Positions 1 to 8,811 of a DNA stretch of 26,432 nt are shown in pieces. The notes below the pieces were generated by a model that did no database searches, was not told the origin of the DNA, and saw only the letters and a list, made by a program, of their open reading frames with translations. Source of the DNA: JAYFRE01 sp034926235 (GTDB lineage: Bacteria > Pseudomonadota > Alphaproteobacteria > Rhodospirillales > Magnetospirillaceae); assembly GCA_034926235.1 (NCBI GenBank), contig JAYFRE010000079.1, forward strand, positions 1 to 26,432, given 5' to 3'. The translations under genes and the position numbers were made by a program. Within the stretch, counting starts at the first letter, position 1, and each line of letters opens with the position of its first letter.

Positions 1-1925
1 ACCTCGGTTTCGACGAACAGGCGCGGGGTGATGTCGTAATGGACCACGCTATTGATCAAATGGCGCGGCGCCCCGGCCAGATAATTGTCGCCGCGCACCG
101 GATCGTCATGGAAACGGAAATCCTGGAAGCTGTAGGCCAGGCGCAGCGACAGATCATCGGCCAGCCGCGCCGTGCCGCCGATCTCGATGCCGAAATGCCG
201 GGTCTTGTCGGCGTTCACCGCACCCAAGGATACGCCGGTAGCGTCGCGCAGGCTCAGGATCTCGTCTTCGATCCAGGAATAATAGGTGCCGGCGTCGAAA
301 TCGACGATTCCCGCCTTGCCGCGCCAGCCGATCTCCACCGTGGTTCCGGTCTGGGCGTCGAGATCGGTGGTGGTAAAGCCGGTCGGGCTGGAATTCGGCG
401 TGCCGCCCTTGGTGGCGAGCAGATCGTCATGGGTCGGCGGCTCGAAATTGCGGCTGACCGCGCCGAAGACCATATGCCGGTCGTTCGGACGCCAGGACAA
501 ACCTAAGCTGGGGCTAAGGGCGCTATAGTCGCGCGAATAGCCGGTGTCGACAGCGGCGGCGACGCCATTGGCGCCGCTGACCGCGTTGTAGGTGGGCCGA
601 GTCGCCGAACCGTAGCGATCGTCATTGTCGCGGCTGGCATAGGACGCGGTCAGGGCCGGCGACAGGGTGATCCGTTCCGCCAGCGGCAGGTTGAAGCCGG
701 TATTGGCGGACAGGGTCGTTGAATCGAGGTCGTTCTTGCCGAACAGCGCGCCCTTGGTGCCTCTCTTGTTCAGATAATAGCGCCGGTCGGCCGAGCCGAC
801 GACATAGCGTACGCTGCTGTCGAACAAGGGTAGAGGCTGGCTCGCGTCGGGGGCATAGGCATAGCGCAGCACCAGTGTCAGATCGTCGCTGTCGGTGTCC
901 TGGACTCCGGTCGAAATGGGATAACGGAAGGAATCCTCGGTCCTGGCATAACCCAGCGCGGCGTCAAGGAGATGCGCGCCATAAGTGGCCGAGGTGCGGT
1001 TGCCGATGCGGAACTGGGTGGTCTCGCGGTGCGGCCGGTCGCGGAGCACGTTGGGCCCCGCGCCCTGTCCCAGGGCCGTGTTGGGGCCGGTATAGGATTC
1101 CCTGGAACGCTCTTTCAGCCAGCTTTTGGGTACCGGTCCGGCGACGTCGAAATCGAGATCTGTATAACCGGCGAAGAAACGGGTGGTAACAGCGTCATTC
1201 AGCTCGGCGCCGACATTGGCGTTGAAATTGAGCCGCTCGGAATCGTTATAGTCGCGATAGCCGCTGCGATTGGCGCTGCTGAACTGGACCAGCCCGTCGA
1301 GATTGCCGGATTTGCCTCCCGTTTGCAGGGTGGTGTTGATCTGCCCGAAACTGCCGCCTTCCAGGCCGACGACGCTGCCTGGGTTCGACGATCCGGTGGG
1401 GGAAATGAGATTGAGCGCGCCGCCCAATGTGGTTGCCCCCAAACGGTTGGCGGTGTAGCCGCGATAGATTTCGATCGCCTCGGCCTGCCTGAAATCGGCG
1501 AGGCTGACGATGTAGGACCCATCCGCCTGATTGATGGGCAGGCCGTCTTGCAGGATCAGGATGCCGCGCTGGGACGGATTCTGCTGCAGCCCTGAGCCCC
1601 TGATCTGGATGCGCGGCTGGTCGTTGCCGCCGAAGAATGTCTGTACGACGATGCCCGGCACATTGGACAGGGCGTCGCCGGCGGTCAGATTGGCCTTGGC
1701 TTCGAGATCGCTGGCGGATACCAGGGCGGTGCCGCCGGGAATGGCTTCGAGCCGTTTACGCGCTTCTTCCTCGGCGGACAGGGCGCTGCCTTGGACGATG
1801 ACAGGGGCAAGGCGGATCGTCGAACCCGGCGTGGCTGACTGGCCCAGCGCCCCAGATGAAATCAGAACGGCCAGAGACGCCCCCGTAAGGACGGCCCTGA
1901 CGTGAATCCCGCCGCTCGGTACCAT
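1..1925 (-). CDS. TonB-dependent outer-membrane receptor (C-terminus off the left edge)
   Basis: An open frame of 641 codons runs off the window edge without a stop. The protein starts with a signal peptide (hydrophobic stretch at about residues 9-28). A TonB-box-like APVIVQG follows near 40-46, then a plug domain (about 55-170) with PRIQIRGSG, LQDGLPINQADG, IEIYRGYTANRLGATTLGGA and NLISPTG. The rest is alternating beta-barrel sequence rich in aromatic and Asp/Asn turns. This is typical of energy-coupled receptors for ferric siderophores or other scarce chelates. The ATG at 1925 follows a GGGGGG Shine-Dalgarno-like run, and a Fur-box-like site lies 18 bases upstream, so iron repression is likely. 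The Crp regulator and the ABC genes lie upstream on the same strand. The substrate cannot be read from the sequence. The family call is firm; the FecA/siderophore subtype is inference. Confidence 0.93.
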   Translation of the reverse strand, partial: MVPSGGIHVRAVLTGASLAVLISSGALGQSATPGSTIRLAPVIVQGSALSAEEEARKRLEAIPGGTALVSASDLEAKANLTAGDALSNVPGIVVQTFFGGNDQPRIQIRGSGLQQNPSQRGILILQDGLPINQADGSYIVSLADFRQAEAIEIYRGYTANRLGATTLGGALNLISPTGSSNPGSVVGLEGGSFGQINTTLQTGGKSGNLDGLVQFSSANRSGYRDYNDSERLNFNANVGAELNDAVTTRFFAGYTDLDFDVAGPVPKSWLKERSRESYTGPNTALGQGAGPNVLRDRPHRETTQFRIGNRTSATYGAHLLDAALGYARTEDSFRYPISTGVQDTDSDDLTLVLRYAYAPDASQPLPLFDSSVRYVVGSADRRYYLNKRGTKGALFGKNDLDSTTLSANTGFNLPLAERITLSPALTASYASRDNDDRYGSATRPTYNAVSGANGVAAAVDTGYSRDYSALSPSLGLSWRPNDRHMVFGAVSRNFEPPTHDDLLATKGGTPNSSPTGFTTTDLDAQTGTTVEIGWRGKAGIVDFDAGTYYSWIEDEILSLRDATGVSLGAVNADKTRHFGIEIGGTARLADDLSLRLAYSFQDFRFHDDPVRGDNYLAGAPRHLINSVVHYDITPRLFVETE

Positions 1926-1942
1926 GAAAGCCCCCCAAATAT

Positions 1943-1961
1943 GATAATGAAAATCATTCGC
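1943..1961 (-). promoter_or_regulatory. Fur box upstream of the TonB-dependent receptor
   Basis: The 19-mer GATAATGAAAATCATTCGC matches the classical Fur consensus (GATAATGATAATCATTATC) at 16 of 19 positions. It sits between the stop of the Crp gene and the receptor start, where Fur with Fe2+ would block transcription. An Irr or Mur-type regulator could also use it in alphaproteobacteria. Confidence 0.75.
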
Positions 1962-2015
1962 ATAATAGGGGCGGTTGTCAGCGGCGTATTGATCTGGGGC
2001 AAGTCGGGGAAAAAA

Positions 2016-2726
2016 TTAATCCTTCGTTTCGGCGGCGAAGGCGGCGAGGCTCTCCATATCGTGGATGGTGATGCGGCCATATTTCGCCTCGACCCCCAGA
2101 TGGCCGAGTTTTTTCAAGATACGGGAGAATGTGGGCGGGGAGATGGACAGCCGCGCGGCCAATAAGGTCTGCTCGACCGGCAAAGTGAAGCTATGGCGTC
2201 CAGGGCCGGCGTTGCCACAGATATCCAGCAGCAGCTTCGCCACCCGGCGTTCAGCCGGCCAGCTTTTCAGATGTTCGATCTGGTCTAGAAGCTGGCGCAT
2301 CTGTCGGAAGGTCGCGGCGATCATGCTCAGGCTCAGACTTGGATCGGCCATCATCAAGGCGCGGAAGGCCGCACAATCGAAACAGGCGACCCGGAGTCCG
2401 GCGGCGGCTTCGGCGCTGACGGGGTAGTGATCGGTTTCGCCGACCAGTGCCTCGGCGAAGGATTCGCCGGGGCCCAGAAGCTTGATAACCGTGCGCGTGC
2501 CGTCGCTTTTGTCGCGCGACAGCAGGACCCAGCCTTCAAGGACCAGATAGAATGCCCGGGCTTCCTCACCTTCAAAAAACAGGGTCTGGCCTTTGCGGTA
2601 AATCTCGCAACGGGGATTGGCGGCGATCCGGCGGAAATCCTCCTCTCGCATCGAGGCGAACATGCTCGCCTTACGGATTTTCGACCAATCCTCGGATAAA
2701 AGGCGCGGGGATGGCTCTTCCATCAT
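2016..2726 (-). CDS. Crp/Fnr-family transcriptional regulator
   Basis: A 236-residue protein with a cyclic-nucleotide-binding-type beta-roll at about residues 40-120 (RKGQTLFFEGEEARAFYLVL, LLGPGESFAEALV). A long dimer helix follows at about 130-155, then a C-terminal winged helix-turn-helix at about 185-225 (LSISPPTFSRILKKLGHLGV). There is no N-terminal Fe-S cysteine cluster as in Fnr, so it looks more like a Dnr- or Crp-type sensor with unknown ligand. The chosen ATG at 2726 overlaps the permease stop as ATGA and has GGCGGAA upstream. A longer frame from 2762 is possible but sits inside the permease gene. Co-transcription with the Fur-box-controlled transporter suggests it couples uptake to a redox, NO or metabolic signal; that role is inference. 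Confidence 0.88.
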   Translation of the reverse strand: MMEEPSPRLLSEDWSKIRKASMFASMREEDFRRIAANPRCEIYRKGQTLFFEGEEARAFYLVLEGWVLLSRDKSDGTRTVIKLLGPGESFAEALVGETDHYPVSAEAAAGLRVACFDCAAFRALMMADPSLSLSMIAATFRQMRQLLDQIEHLKSWPAERRVAKLLLDICGNAGPGRHSFTLPVEQTLLAARLSISPPTFSRILKKLGHLGVEAKYGRITIHDMESLAAFAAETKD

Positions 2727-3535
2727 CGGTTCATTCCGCCGGAACGGGCGGCTCCGCGCCAACGGTCGAATTCAGTCTGAATCGGGCGCAAAAGCAGATA
2801 TTCCAACAGGATCAGGCAAGCAACCGCAATCAGGACCCAGGCCAATGCGCCGGCGACATCCAGATTGGAGCGCGCCATCGCCAGAGCGCCGCCGATGCCG
2901 CCGATATTGGACAGAAGTTCGGCCATGACGGCGATCTTGACCGCAGAGCCGAGGGTTACGCTTAAGACCGGAAACAGGAAGGCGGCGACCTGTCGCAGTC
3001 CGATGGTGTAAAGGCGGAACAAAGGGCCTGCGCCGAAGGATTGAGCCATCGCGTCCAACCGGGGATCGCGGGTCAGGACGCCTTCGGCGGTGCTGATCAG
3101 GATCAGCGGTGTTGTCGCAATCGTTACGGTGATGATCACGGTGCCGTCGCTTGAGCCGAACCAGATCATGGTCAGGACGATCCAGGCGATGGGCGGCACG
3201 CCGATCAGTATGGTCAGGATGGGACGAAGGGCGCGCAGAATGGTGGGGAAATATCCTGCCGCTAGCCCGACGGAAACTCCTGCCGCCAGGGCCAGGGCAT
3301 AGCCTTCCAGCGCGCGCAGGATGGTCTGAAATATAAGATGCCAGTTTTCGGAATCGTTCAGCAGCACCCGGCATGAGGCGAGAGTGGCCAGGGGAGAGGG
3401 CAGGATGAAATCGCCATAGGCTTCGCTGCCGGCCTGCCACAGGGTGGCGAATAGGGCCAAACCCAACAGCCCCGCCCAGCCGGACCGGAGAAAACGGCCA
3501 AGCCGTCTGAGCCGACCGCGCACCGTTCCGTTCAT
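2723..3535 (-). CDS. ABC transporter permease, NitT/TauT (SsuC/TauC) type
   Basis: A 270-residue inner-membrane protein with about six hydrophobic segments and the binding-protein-dependent permease fold. The cytoplasmic coupling (EAA-like) loop is visible as LDAMAQSFGAGPLFRLYTIG at about residues 160-180. GVPPIAWIVLTMIWFG and the C-terminal GSAVKIAVMAELL are typical of the nitrate/sulfonate/taurine family. ATG 3535 is preferred over the longer frame from 3598 because it lies 10 bases after the upstream gene's stop and has GGAACG in front. It overlaps the next gene by 4 bases, so substrate-binding protein, permease and Crp regulator form one transcript. No ATPase gene lies in the visible operon. 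Given the Fur box at the operon head, an iron-related ligand is more likely than a sulfonate. Confidence 0.88.
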   Translation of the reverse strand: MNGTVRGRLRRLGRFLRSGWAGLLGLALFATLWQAGSEAYGDFILPSPLATLASCRVLLNDSENWHLIFQTILRALEGYALALAAGVSVGLAAGYFPTILRALRPILTILIGVPPIAWIVLTMIWFGSSDGTVIITVTIATTPLILISTAEGVLTRDPRLDAMAQSFGAGPLFRLYTIGLRQVAAFLFPVLSVTLGSAVKIAVMAELLSNIGGIGGALAMARSNLDVAGALAWVLIAVACLILLEYLLLRPIQTEFDRWRGAARSGGMNR

Positions 3536-3545
3536 GGCCGTTCCA

Positions 3546-4526
3546 TCACAAATAGAACGCTGGAGGAGGAAGCGCCCCTCCGATAATGCCGGCATCATAG
3601 TCGGCGAGAGTGGTATAGACCGCCTCCAGCGCCGGACGCGCTGCCGCAGCGCGAGTCGCCACCAGATTGCTATGGGGGATGGCGGCGGCTGTCACCGGGA
3701 CAGGTAATCCCATGGTCCGGGCCGTATCGGCTGCAGCCTGCTCTGGCCGGGCATTGACCAAGGCCACGGCATCGGCCAATCCGTTCTGCAAACCGTCGAT
3801 CACTGCCGGATGGGCGGCGAGGAAGCGCCCGGTTACGCCCAACCCCGCCTGGGGCAGGATCGGCGCTAGACCGGTCGCTTCTCCCCAGGCTCTCTGGATA
3901 TCGATTGCCCTAAACAGCGGATGGCCGTTTTTCGCACCGTTCATCAGTGCCGCCGTGACGGCTGGTTCGGGCAGAAGGATGGCGGAGACCCGGCCCGTCA
4001 GCAGCATCTGCACCGATTCCATGGGCGATCCAGTGAAATGCTGCGTGACATCCCTGTCCGGGTCCAGGCCGTGCCGGACGAGAAGATGGTGGAAGATGAT
4101 GTCGGGCGTGTCGTTGCGGTAGGGAACCGCCACGCTCCGCCCCCGCAATTCCGGGATGGATGCGAGCTTTTCGTCGTTGGAAACCACGTATAAGAGCCCA
4201 TTGGTCATGACGTTGAGCAACCGGACATCCAGTCCGCGATTGAACAGATTGGCCGCGTTGTGCGTCGACAGAATGAAAAGATCCATGGTGCGCGAAGCCA
4301 AGCCGGCGCGAAGCTCATCCGCAGAACGCCAACTCTTGAACGTCACTTTGTCAGCAATTCCGGAAATCTTCCCTGAAACGATGGCGTAGATCAGGGTGAT
4401 CGATGGCCCGGCCGGTGGTCCCCATATGGTCAGTTCCGGTAACGCGGCTCGGACCGGGCGGGATGCGGACGCCAGCAGGGTTGCTGCTCCCCCCATGGTC
4501 AGAAATGCCCGGCGTGTGTAACCCAT
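3546..4526 (-). CDS. ABC transporter substrate-binding protein, NMT1/TauA-like
   Basis: A 326-residue periplasmic protein. The N-terminus MGYTRRAFLTMGG followed by a hydrophobic stretch and SRPVRA resembles a twin-arginine-type signal peptide. The mature part shows the NMT1/SsuA layout: LTIWGPPAGPS, ELRAGLASRTMDLFIL, LRGRSVAVPYRND, LLVRHGLDPDRDV and SVQMLLTGRVSAILLPEPAV. These proteins deliver small organic or anionic ligands to a SsuC/TauC permease, which is the next gene. A frame from 4577 exists, but its first codons are the Fur box itself, so it is not a credible start. ATG 4526 has GGAGG ten bases upstream; 4547 is a weaker alternative. This is the first gene of the iron-type operon. The ligand is unknown and may be a metal complex. 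Confidence 0.88.
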   Translation of the reverse strand: MGYTRRAFLTMGGAATLLASASRPVRAALPELTIWGPPAGPSITLIYAIVSGKISGIADKVTFKSWRSADELRAGLASRTMDLFILSTHNAANLFNRGLDVRLLNVMTNGLLYVVSNDEKLASIPELRGRSVAVPYRNDTPDIIFHHLLVRHGLDPDRDVTQHFTGSPMESVQMLLTGRVSAILLPEPAVTAALMNGAKNGHPLFRAIDIQRAWGEATGLAPILPQAGLGVTGRFLAAHPAVIDGLQNGLADAVALVNARPEQAAADTARTMGLPVPVTAAAIPHSNLVATRAAAARPALEAVYTTLADYDAGIIGGALPPPAFYL

Positions 4527-4562
4527 TCCGTCCTGCCCTCCGGACATAGCTTTGTCATCATT

Positions 4563-4581
4563 GATAATGATAATCAATATT
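4563..4581 (-). promoter_or_regulatory. Strong Fur box heading the ABC/Crp operon
   Basis: GATAATGATAATCAATATT matches the 19-base Fur consensus at 17 of 19 positions. It lies about 37 bases upstream of the preferred start of the substrate-binding protein, in an AT-rich promoter-like stretch (AAATAAATAAT on the minus strand). This is the better of the two Fur-like sites in the locus. Confidence 0.82.
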
Positions 4582-4717
4582 ATTTATTTCGTGAAAATAT
4601 CCCCTCGGGCAGGGCTTGGCCGGGGGAGGGGACGGGCAGGGAATTGGGTGTTGATGCGCCGCCCGGAGAAATTTCTGCAGGCGGTCCTGGCTCGGGGTAG
4701 GAGGACGCAGGCGAGCG

Positions 4718-6034
<1,317 letters not shown>

Positions 6035-6198
6035 CGCGGCATCCCGAAACCGCCGTTGCAGGCCGGGGAAAGGGTGTGGTTGATGATCATGGGCGGTAAG
6101 CATAAACGTAGCCCGGCTGGGTGGAAAAGCCTGTTGTGCTGCGGGTAAGGACGGCTGGCGCGCTGGGTCGCCCTTGTCGCCTTGCAGCGCAAAAACTC

Positions 6199-6227
6199 TT
6201 GACGGACCGATATTTGTTAAACAATAT
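6199..6227 (+). promoter_or_regulatory. Candidate sigma-70 promoter for the small RNA
   Basis: TTGACG at 6199-6204 is close to the -35 consensus. It is followed after 17 bases by CAATAT (6222-6227), a weak -10. No plus-strand gene starts before the terminator at 6266-6294, so this promoter would drive a short untranslated RNA. The -10 match is only 3 of 6. Confidence 0.4.
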
Positions 6228-6233
6228 CGCGCT

Positions 6234-6295
6234 CGAGTGAGACGCACTCCCGATTGTATGACTTGAGCCGGGGATTTTTTCCCCGGCTTTTTTTA
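6234..6295 (+). ncRNA. Candidate small RNA of about 60 nt
   Basis: A stand-alone transcription unit lies between the divergent endonuclease Q gene and the secreted-protein gene. From the predicted start, a small hairpin (GAGTG-AGACG-CACTC, about 6235-6249) is followed by a single-stranded linker CCGATTGTATGACTTG. A strong intrinsic terminator then follows (6266-6294). No open frame with a ribosome-binding site ends there, and no plus-strand gene upstream needs that terminator. It does not match a family I can name with confidence. The 5' end is only predicted from the promoter. Confidence 0.45.
6266..6294 (+). terminator. Intrinsic terminator of the small RNA unit
   Basis: The 9-bp stem is AGCCGGGGA (6266-6274) and TCCCCGGCT (6280-6288), with a TTTTT loop and a run of seven T (6288-6294). 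The U-tract is on the plus strand only, so it terminates plus-strand transcription arriving from between 6034 and 6266. Confidence 0.85.
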
Positions 6296-6389
6296 TGCCG
6301 GCGGACCTAGGTCATCCGGAGACGTTCACGATGACGAAGACAGGGGAAGGACTTGGCGGAACGCAGCCTCTTCGTTTATCGTCGCGATC

Positions 6390-6872
6390 ATGGCCTTGAA
6401 GAACATCCTGCCGGCCTGTCTTGCGGTGTCGGTCCTGATCCTTGATGCCGGAGAAGCTCCGGCTGCGCCCAGGGGCTGTTTCACCAACGCTGAACTCAGT
6501 GCGGAAGGAATCGTCCGCTACGGCCTTAGGCTGCGCGAAGGGGCCAGATTGTGCAGCGAGCCGCCCTACGCATTCGAGATGATGCCGTTATGGGAGTCGG
6601 TCGATAAGCAGGTGGGGGTGCGTTTCGCCAGCAGCAAGGCGAAGCGCGAGGGAGCGTTTCTGCGGGAATTCGGCAAAGACGCTCATCACCGGCTGGAAAT
6701 GTGGAACGCCCGCATCGTCTTTCGCTTCCGCTACCATCCGGTGTCGGAGCCGTTCTGCCGTTCGGTCGAACAGATGATGAAGGACATCCAGACGCGCGGC
6801 TGGTCGGTCTTTGCCAAGCAGGCGGCCTTGTCCTATGACGAGGTGCGGATGGATTTCCGTCCCTGCCCTTGA
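6390..6872 (+). CDS. Small secreted protein of unknown function
   Basis: A 160-residue protein that I do not recognise. It begins with a clear Sec signal peptide (KNILPACLAVSVLILDAGEAPAAPRG, cleavage likely after APAA near residue 27). The mature part contains four cysteines (about residues 30, 55, 123 and 159), which could form two disulfides in the periplasm. It is rich in Arg, Phe and Met and has no visible enzyme motif. It stands alone between the small-RNA terminator and a 12-bp hairpin shared with the convergent pyrE. The start is the only ATG that preserves the signal peptide; the ribosome-binding site is weak. The coding call rests on the intact signal peptide and codon use like the neighbours. 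Confidence 0.72.
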   Translation: MALKNILPACLAVSVLILDAGEAPAAPRGCFTNAELSAEGIVRYGLRLREGARLCSEPPYAFEMMPLWESVDKQVGVRFASSKAKREGAFLREFGKDAHHRLEMWNARIVFRFRYHPVSEPFCRSVEQMMKDIQTRGWSVFAKQAALSYDEVRMDFRPCP

Positions 6873-6879
6873 ATGACAG

Positions 6880-6910
6880 AGACCCTGCCCGATTTTTGCG
6901 GGCAGGGTCT
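6880..6910. terminator. Hairpin terminator between convergent genes
   Basis: A perfect 12-bp stem, AGACCCTGCCCG (6880-6891) and CGGGCAGGGTCT (6899-6910), with a 7-nt loop. It sits 7 bases after the secreted-protein stop and 13 bases past the pyrE stop, so it could serve both strands. The following U-tract is poor on both strands (TTTGGTT on plus). Confidence 0.6.
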
Positions 6911-6923
6911 TTGGTTCGGGTGG

Positions 6924-7613
6924 TCAGGCGTCGCGGCCGCCATGCAGCTTCGACCAGCTCAAGGGGTCGTGCAGGAAATTGCGGACCTCGTCCAGCGCCT
7001 TCTTGTCGAAATAATTGCCGCGTTCGGCCTCGTCGAACACGTCCCACCAATTGGCGAGGAAGTGCAGGTCGATTTCAAGCTCGGACAGGGTCTTGAGCGC
7101 GGTCGGGAAAACGCCATAGAAGAACAGCACGAAGGCGTGATCCACCACCGCGCCGGCGGTGCGCAGCGCGTTGACGAAATTCACCTTGCTGGCTGCGTCC
7201 GAGGCCAGATCCTCGACCAGCAGCACGCGCGAACCTTCCTTAAGATCGCCCTCGATCTGCGCGTCGCGGCCAAACCCCTTGGGCTTCTTGCGCACATAGA
7301 GCATCGGCGTCATCAGCGCTTCGGAGATCCACGCCGCATAAGGGATACCGGCGGTTTCGCCGCCCGCCACCGCGTCGAGCGATTCATAGCCGACATTCTG
7401 CATGATGCAGTTGGCGGCCATCTCGATGATCTTGCGCCGCGCGCGCGGGAAGGAAATAACCTTGCGCATGTCGACATAGACGGGGCTGTGCCAGCCGGAA
7501 GTGAGCTTGTAGGGCTGCTCGGGCCGGAACATGACGGCGCCGATCTCAAGCAGAATGCGGGCGGTGATCAGGCCGGCCTGCCTTTGTTCCGGCGTGCGCG
7601 AAGCGGATTGCAT
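6924..7613 (-). CDS. pyrE: Orotate phosphoribosyltransferase
   Basis: A 229-residue cytoplasmic enzyme that joins orotate and PRPP to make OMP in pyrimidine synthesis. Family features are KLTSGWHSPVYVDMR (about 36-50), AVAGGETAGIPYAAW (81-95), YVRKKPKGFGRDAQIEG (106-122) and the PRPP-binding stretch RVLLVEDLASDAASK (129-143). Length and layout fit the alphaproteobacterial PyrE type. ATG 7613 is chosen because GGAGA lies 8 bases upstream; a TTG at 7628 in the same frame overlaps that site. Within the PRPP loop, the usual glycines of the (T/S)D-G-G-S segment are replaced by Ala-Ala, which is unusual. The gene is a single unit, convergent with the secreted-protein gene. Confidence 0.93.
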   Translation of the reverse strand: MQSASRTPEQRQAGLITARILLEIGAVMFRPEQPYKLTSGWHSPVYVDMRKVISFPRARRKIIEMAANCIMQNVGYESLDAVAGGETAGIPYAAWISEALMTPMLYVRKKPKGFGRDAQIEGDLKEGSRVLLVEDLASDAASKVNFVNALRTAGAVVDHAFVLFFYGVFPTALKTLSELEIDLHFLANWWDVFDEAERGNYFDKKALDEVRNFLHDPLSWSKLHGGRDA

Positions 7614-7848
7614 CGAGAGGGTCTCCAAGGGGCGGGGTTAGAAATCGGGCGGCGGTCTTTTCGGCGATGGATTTTGAGTCCAGGGCCGGACCGTCCTTGT
7701 CCTTGCGGGTATAGGGCCAAGCGCGCGCGTGTGCAACACTCTCAAAAGGTTCTTGGAGACATAAGACAAGCATTCGCGCCGTTGACAAGCACGGTCCGGC
7801 TGAGCGCTAATCCGCCATCTCCATGGACAAAAAGCGCGAGGACGCCAG

Positions 7849-8811
7849 ATGGGGCAAGGCACGATTCTGGTTCTGGCCGATCATCGCCCCGGCAATGTGG
7901 CTCAGGCCCTGGGTGTGGCCGAAGCGCTGGGCGAACCATTCCACGTGCTGGATGTCGCCTATGACCGCTGGGGGCAGCTGCCCAATCTGGTGCGCGGGGC
8001 GGGGCTTCTCGGCATAGCGCCCTCGACACGCGCGGCTCTGGTTCCTCCCTGGCCTCGGCTGGTGATCGGCGCGGGCCGGCGCACCGCTCCTTTGGCCCGC
8101 TGGTTCAAGCGCCATCACGGCGCGGTCCTGGTGCAACTGATGGACCCGGGCGGGCCGGGGCGCGAGGATTTCGCACTGATCGCGATTCCGTTGCATGACA
8201 AAAGTGGGGAAGGTCCCAACATCATGCGCACGCTGGGGTCCTGCCATCGCGTGACGGCGGACAAGCTGGCCAGAGAAGCGGCGGTTTGGGCGCCGCGTCT
8301 GGCCCATCTGCCACGGCCTTATCTGACATTGGTGGTCGGCGGTGCGACCAAGGACCGGCCTTTCACCACCGATCAAGCCCGCGCCTTGATCGCAGGCGCG
8401 GTGGACCAGTTGCGCGAAACGGGCGGATCGATTTTGGTGACCACCAGTCCCCGCACCCCGCCCGAAATCGAGACGCTGCTGGCATCCCTGCTGCCCGATC
8501 CCCGCTGCCTTCATCCCTGGCGGCGAGAGGGCGACAACCCCTATCTGGGTTTCCTGGCGCTGGCGGACCGGATCATCGTTACCGGCGATTCAATGACCAT
8601 GTGTTCGGAAGCCTGCGCCACGCAAGCGCCGGTGCTGATTTTCGCCCCGCCCGGCATGACCGGAGCCAAGCATGAAAGGCTGCACCGGGAGCTTTACACG
8701 CGAGGCTATGCCCGGCCCCTGAATGATCCCGGCCCGGCACGGGCTCATCCTCCCCTGAACGCCTCGGCCGAAGTCGCGGCCGAAATCCGCCGGCGCGGCC
8801 TGCTCGGCTAA
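7849..8811 (+). CDS. ELM1/GtrOC1-family protein (DUF1022)
   Basis: A 320-residue protein of the family named after plant ELM1 (mitochondrial fission factor), which is common in alphaproteobacteria. Signatures are ILVLADHRPGNVAQALGVAEAL (residues 6-27), LVIGAGRRTAPLARW, QLMDPGG, NIMRTLGSCHRV, LVVGGATKDRPF, LVTTSPRTPPE and IIVTGDSMTMCSEAC. The fold resembles GT-B glycosyltransferases. Bacterial members are linked to envelope or LPS loci in some genomes, but the reaction is not established. ATG 7849 has GAGGA six bases upstream. A second overlapping frame from 7823 is an alternate reading and is not supported. It is monocistronic here, and a long non-coding stretch follows. Confidence 0.85.
   Translation: MGQGTILVLADHRPGNVAQALGVAEALGEPFHVLDVAYDRWGQLPNLVRGAGLLGIAPSTRAALVPPWPRLVIGAGRRTAPLARWFKRHHGAVLVQLMDPGGPGREDFALIAIPLHDKSGEGPNIMRTLGSCHRVTADKLAREAAVWAPRLAHLPRPYLTLVVGGATKDRPFTTDQARALIAGAVDQLRETGGSILVTTSPRTPPEIETLLASLLPDPRCLHPWRREGDNPYLGFLALADRIIVTGDSMTMCSEACATQAPVLIFAPPGMTGAKHERLHRELYTRGYARPLNDPGPARAHPPLNASAEVAAEIRRRGLLG

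Noticed and set aside
1..1600. Several plus-strand frames of 60-207 codons opposite the TonB receptor
   Set aside because: They are antisense shadows of a clear receptor gene in high-GC DNA and have no domain features.
6035..6247. N-terminal extension of the endonuclease Q frame
   Set aside because: The 71 extra residues are Arg/Pro/Gln-rich, unlike the family, and run over the small-RNA promoter region.
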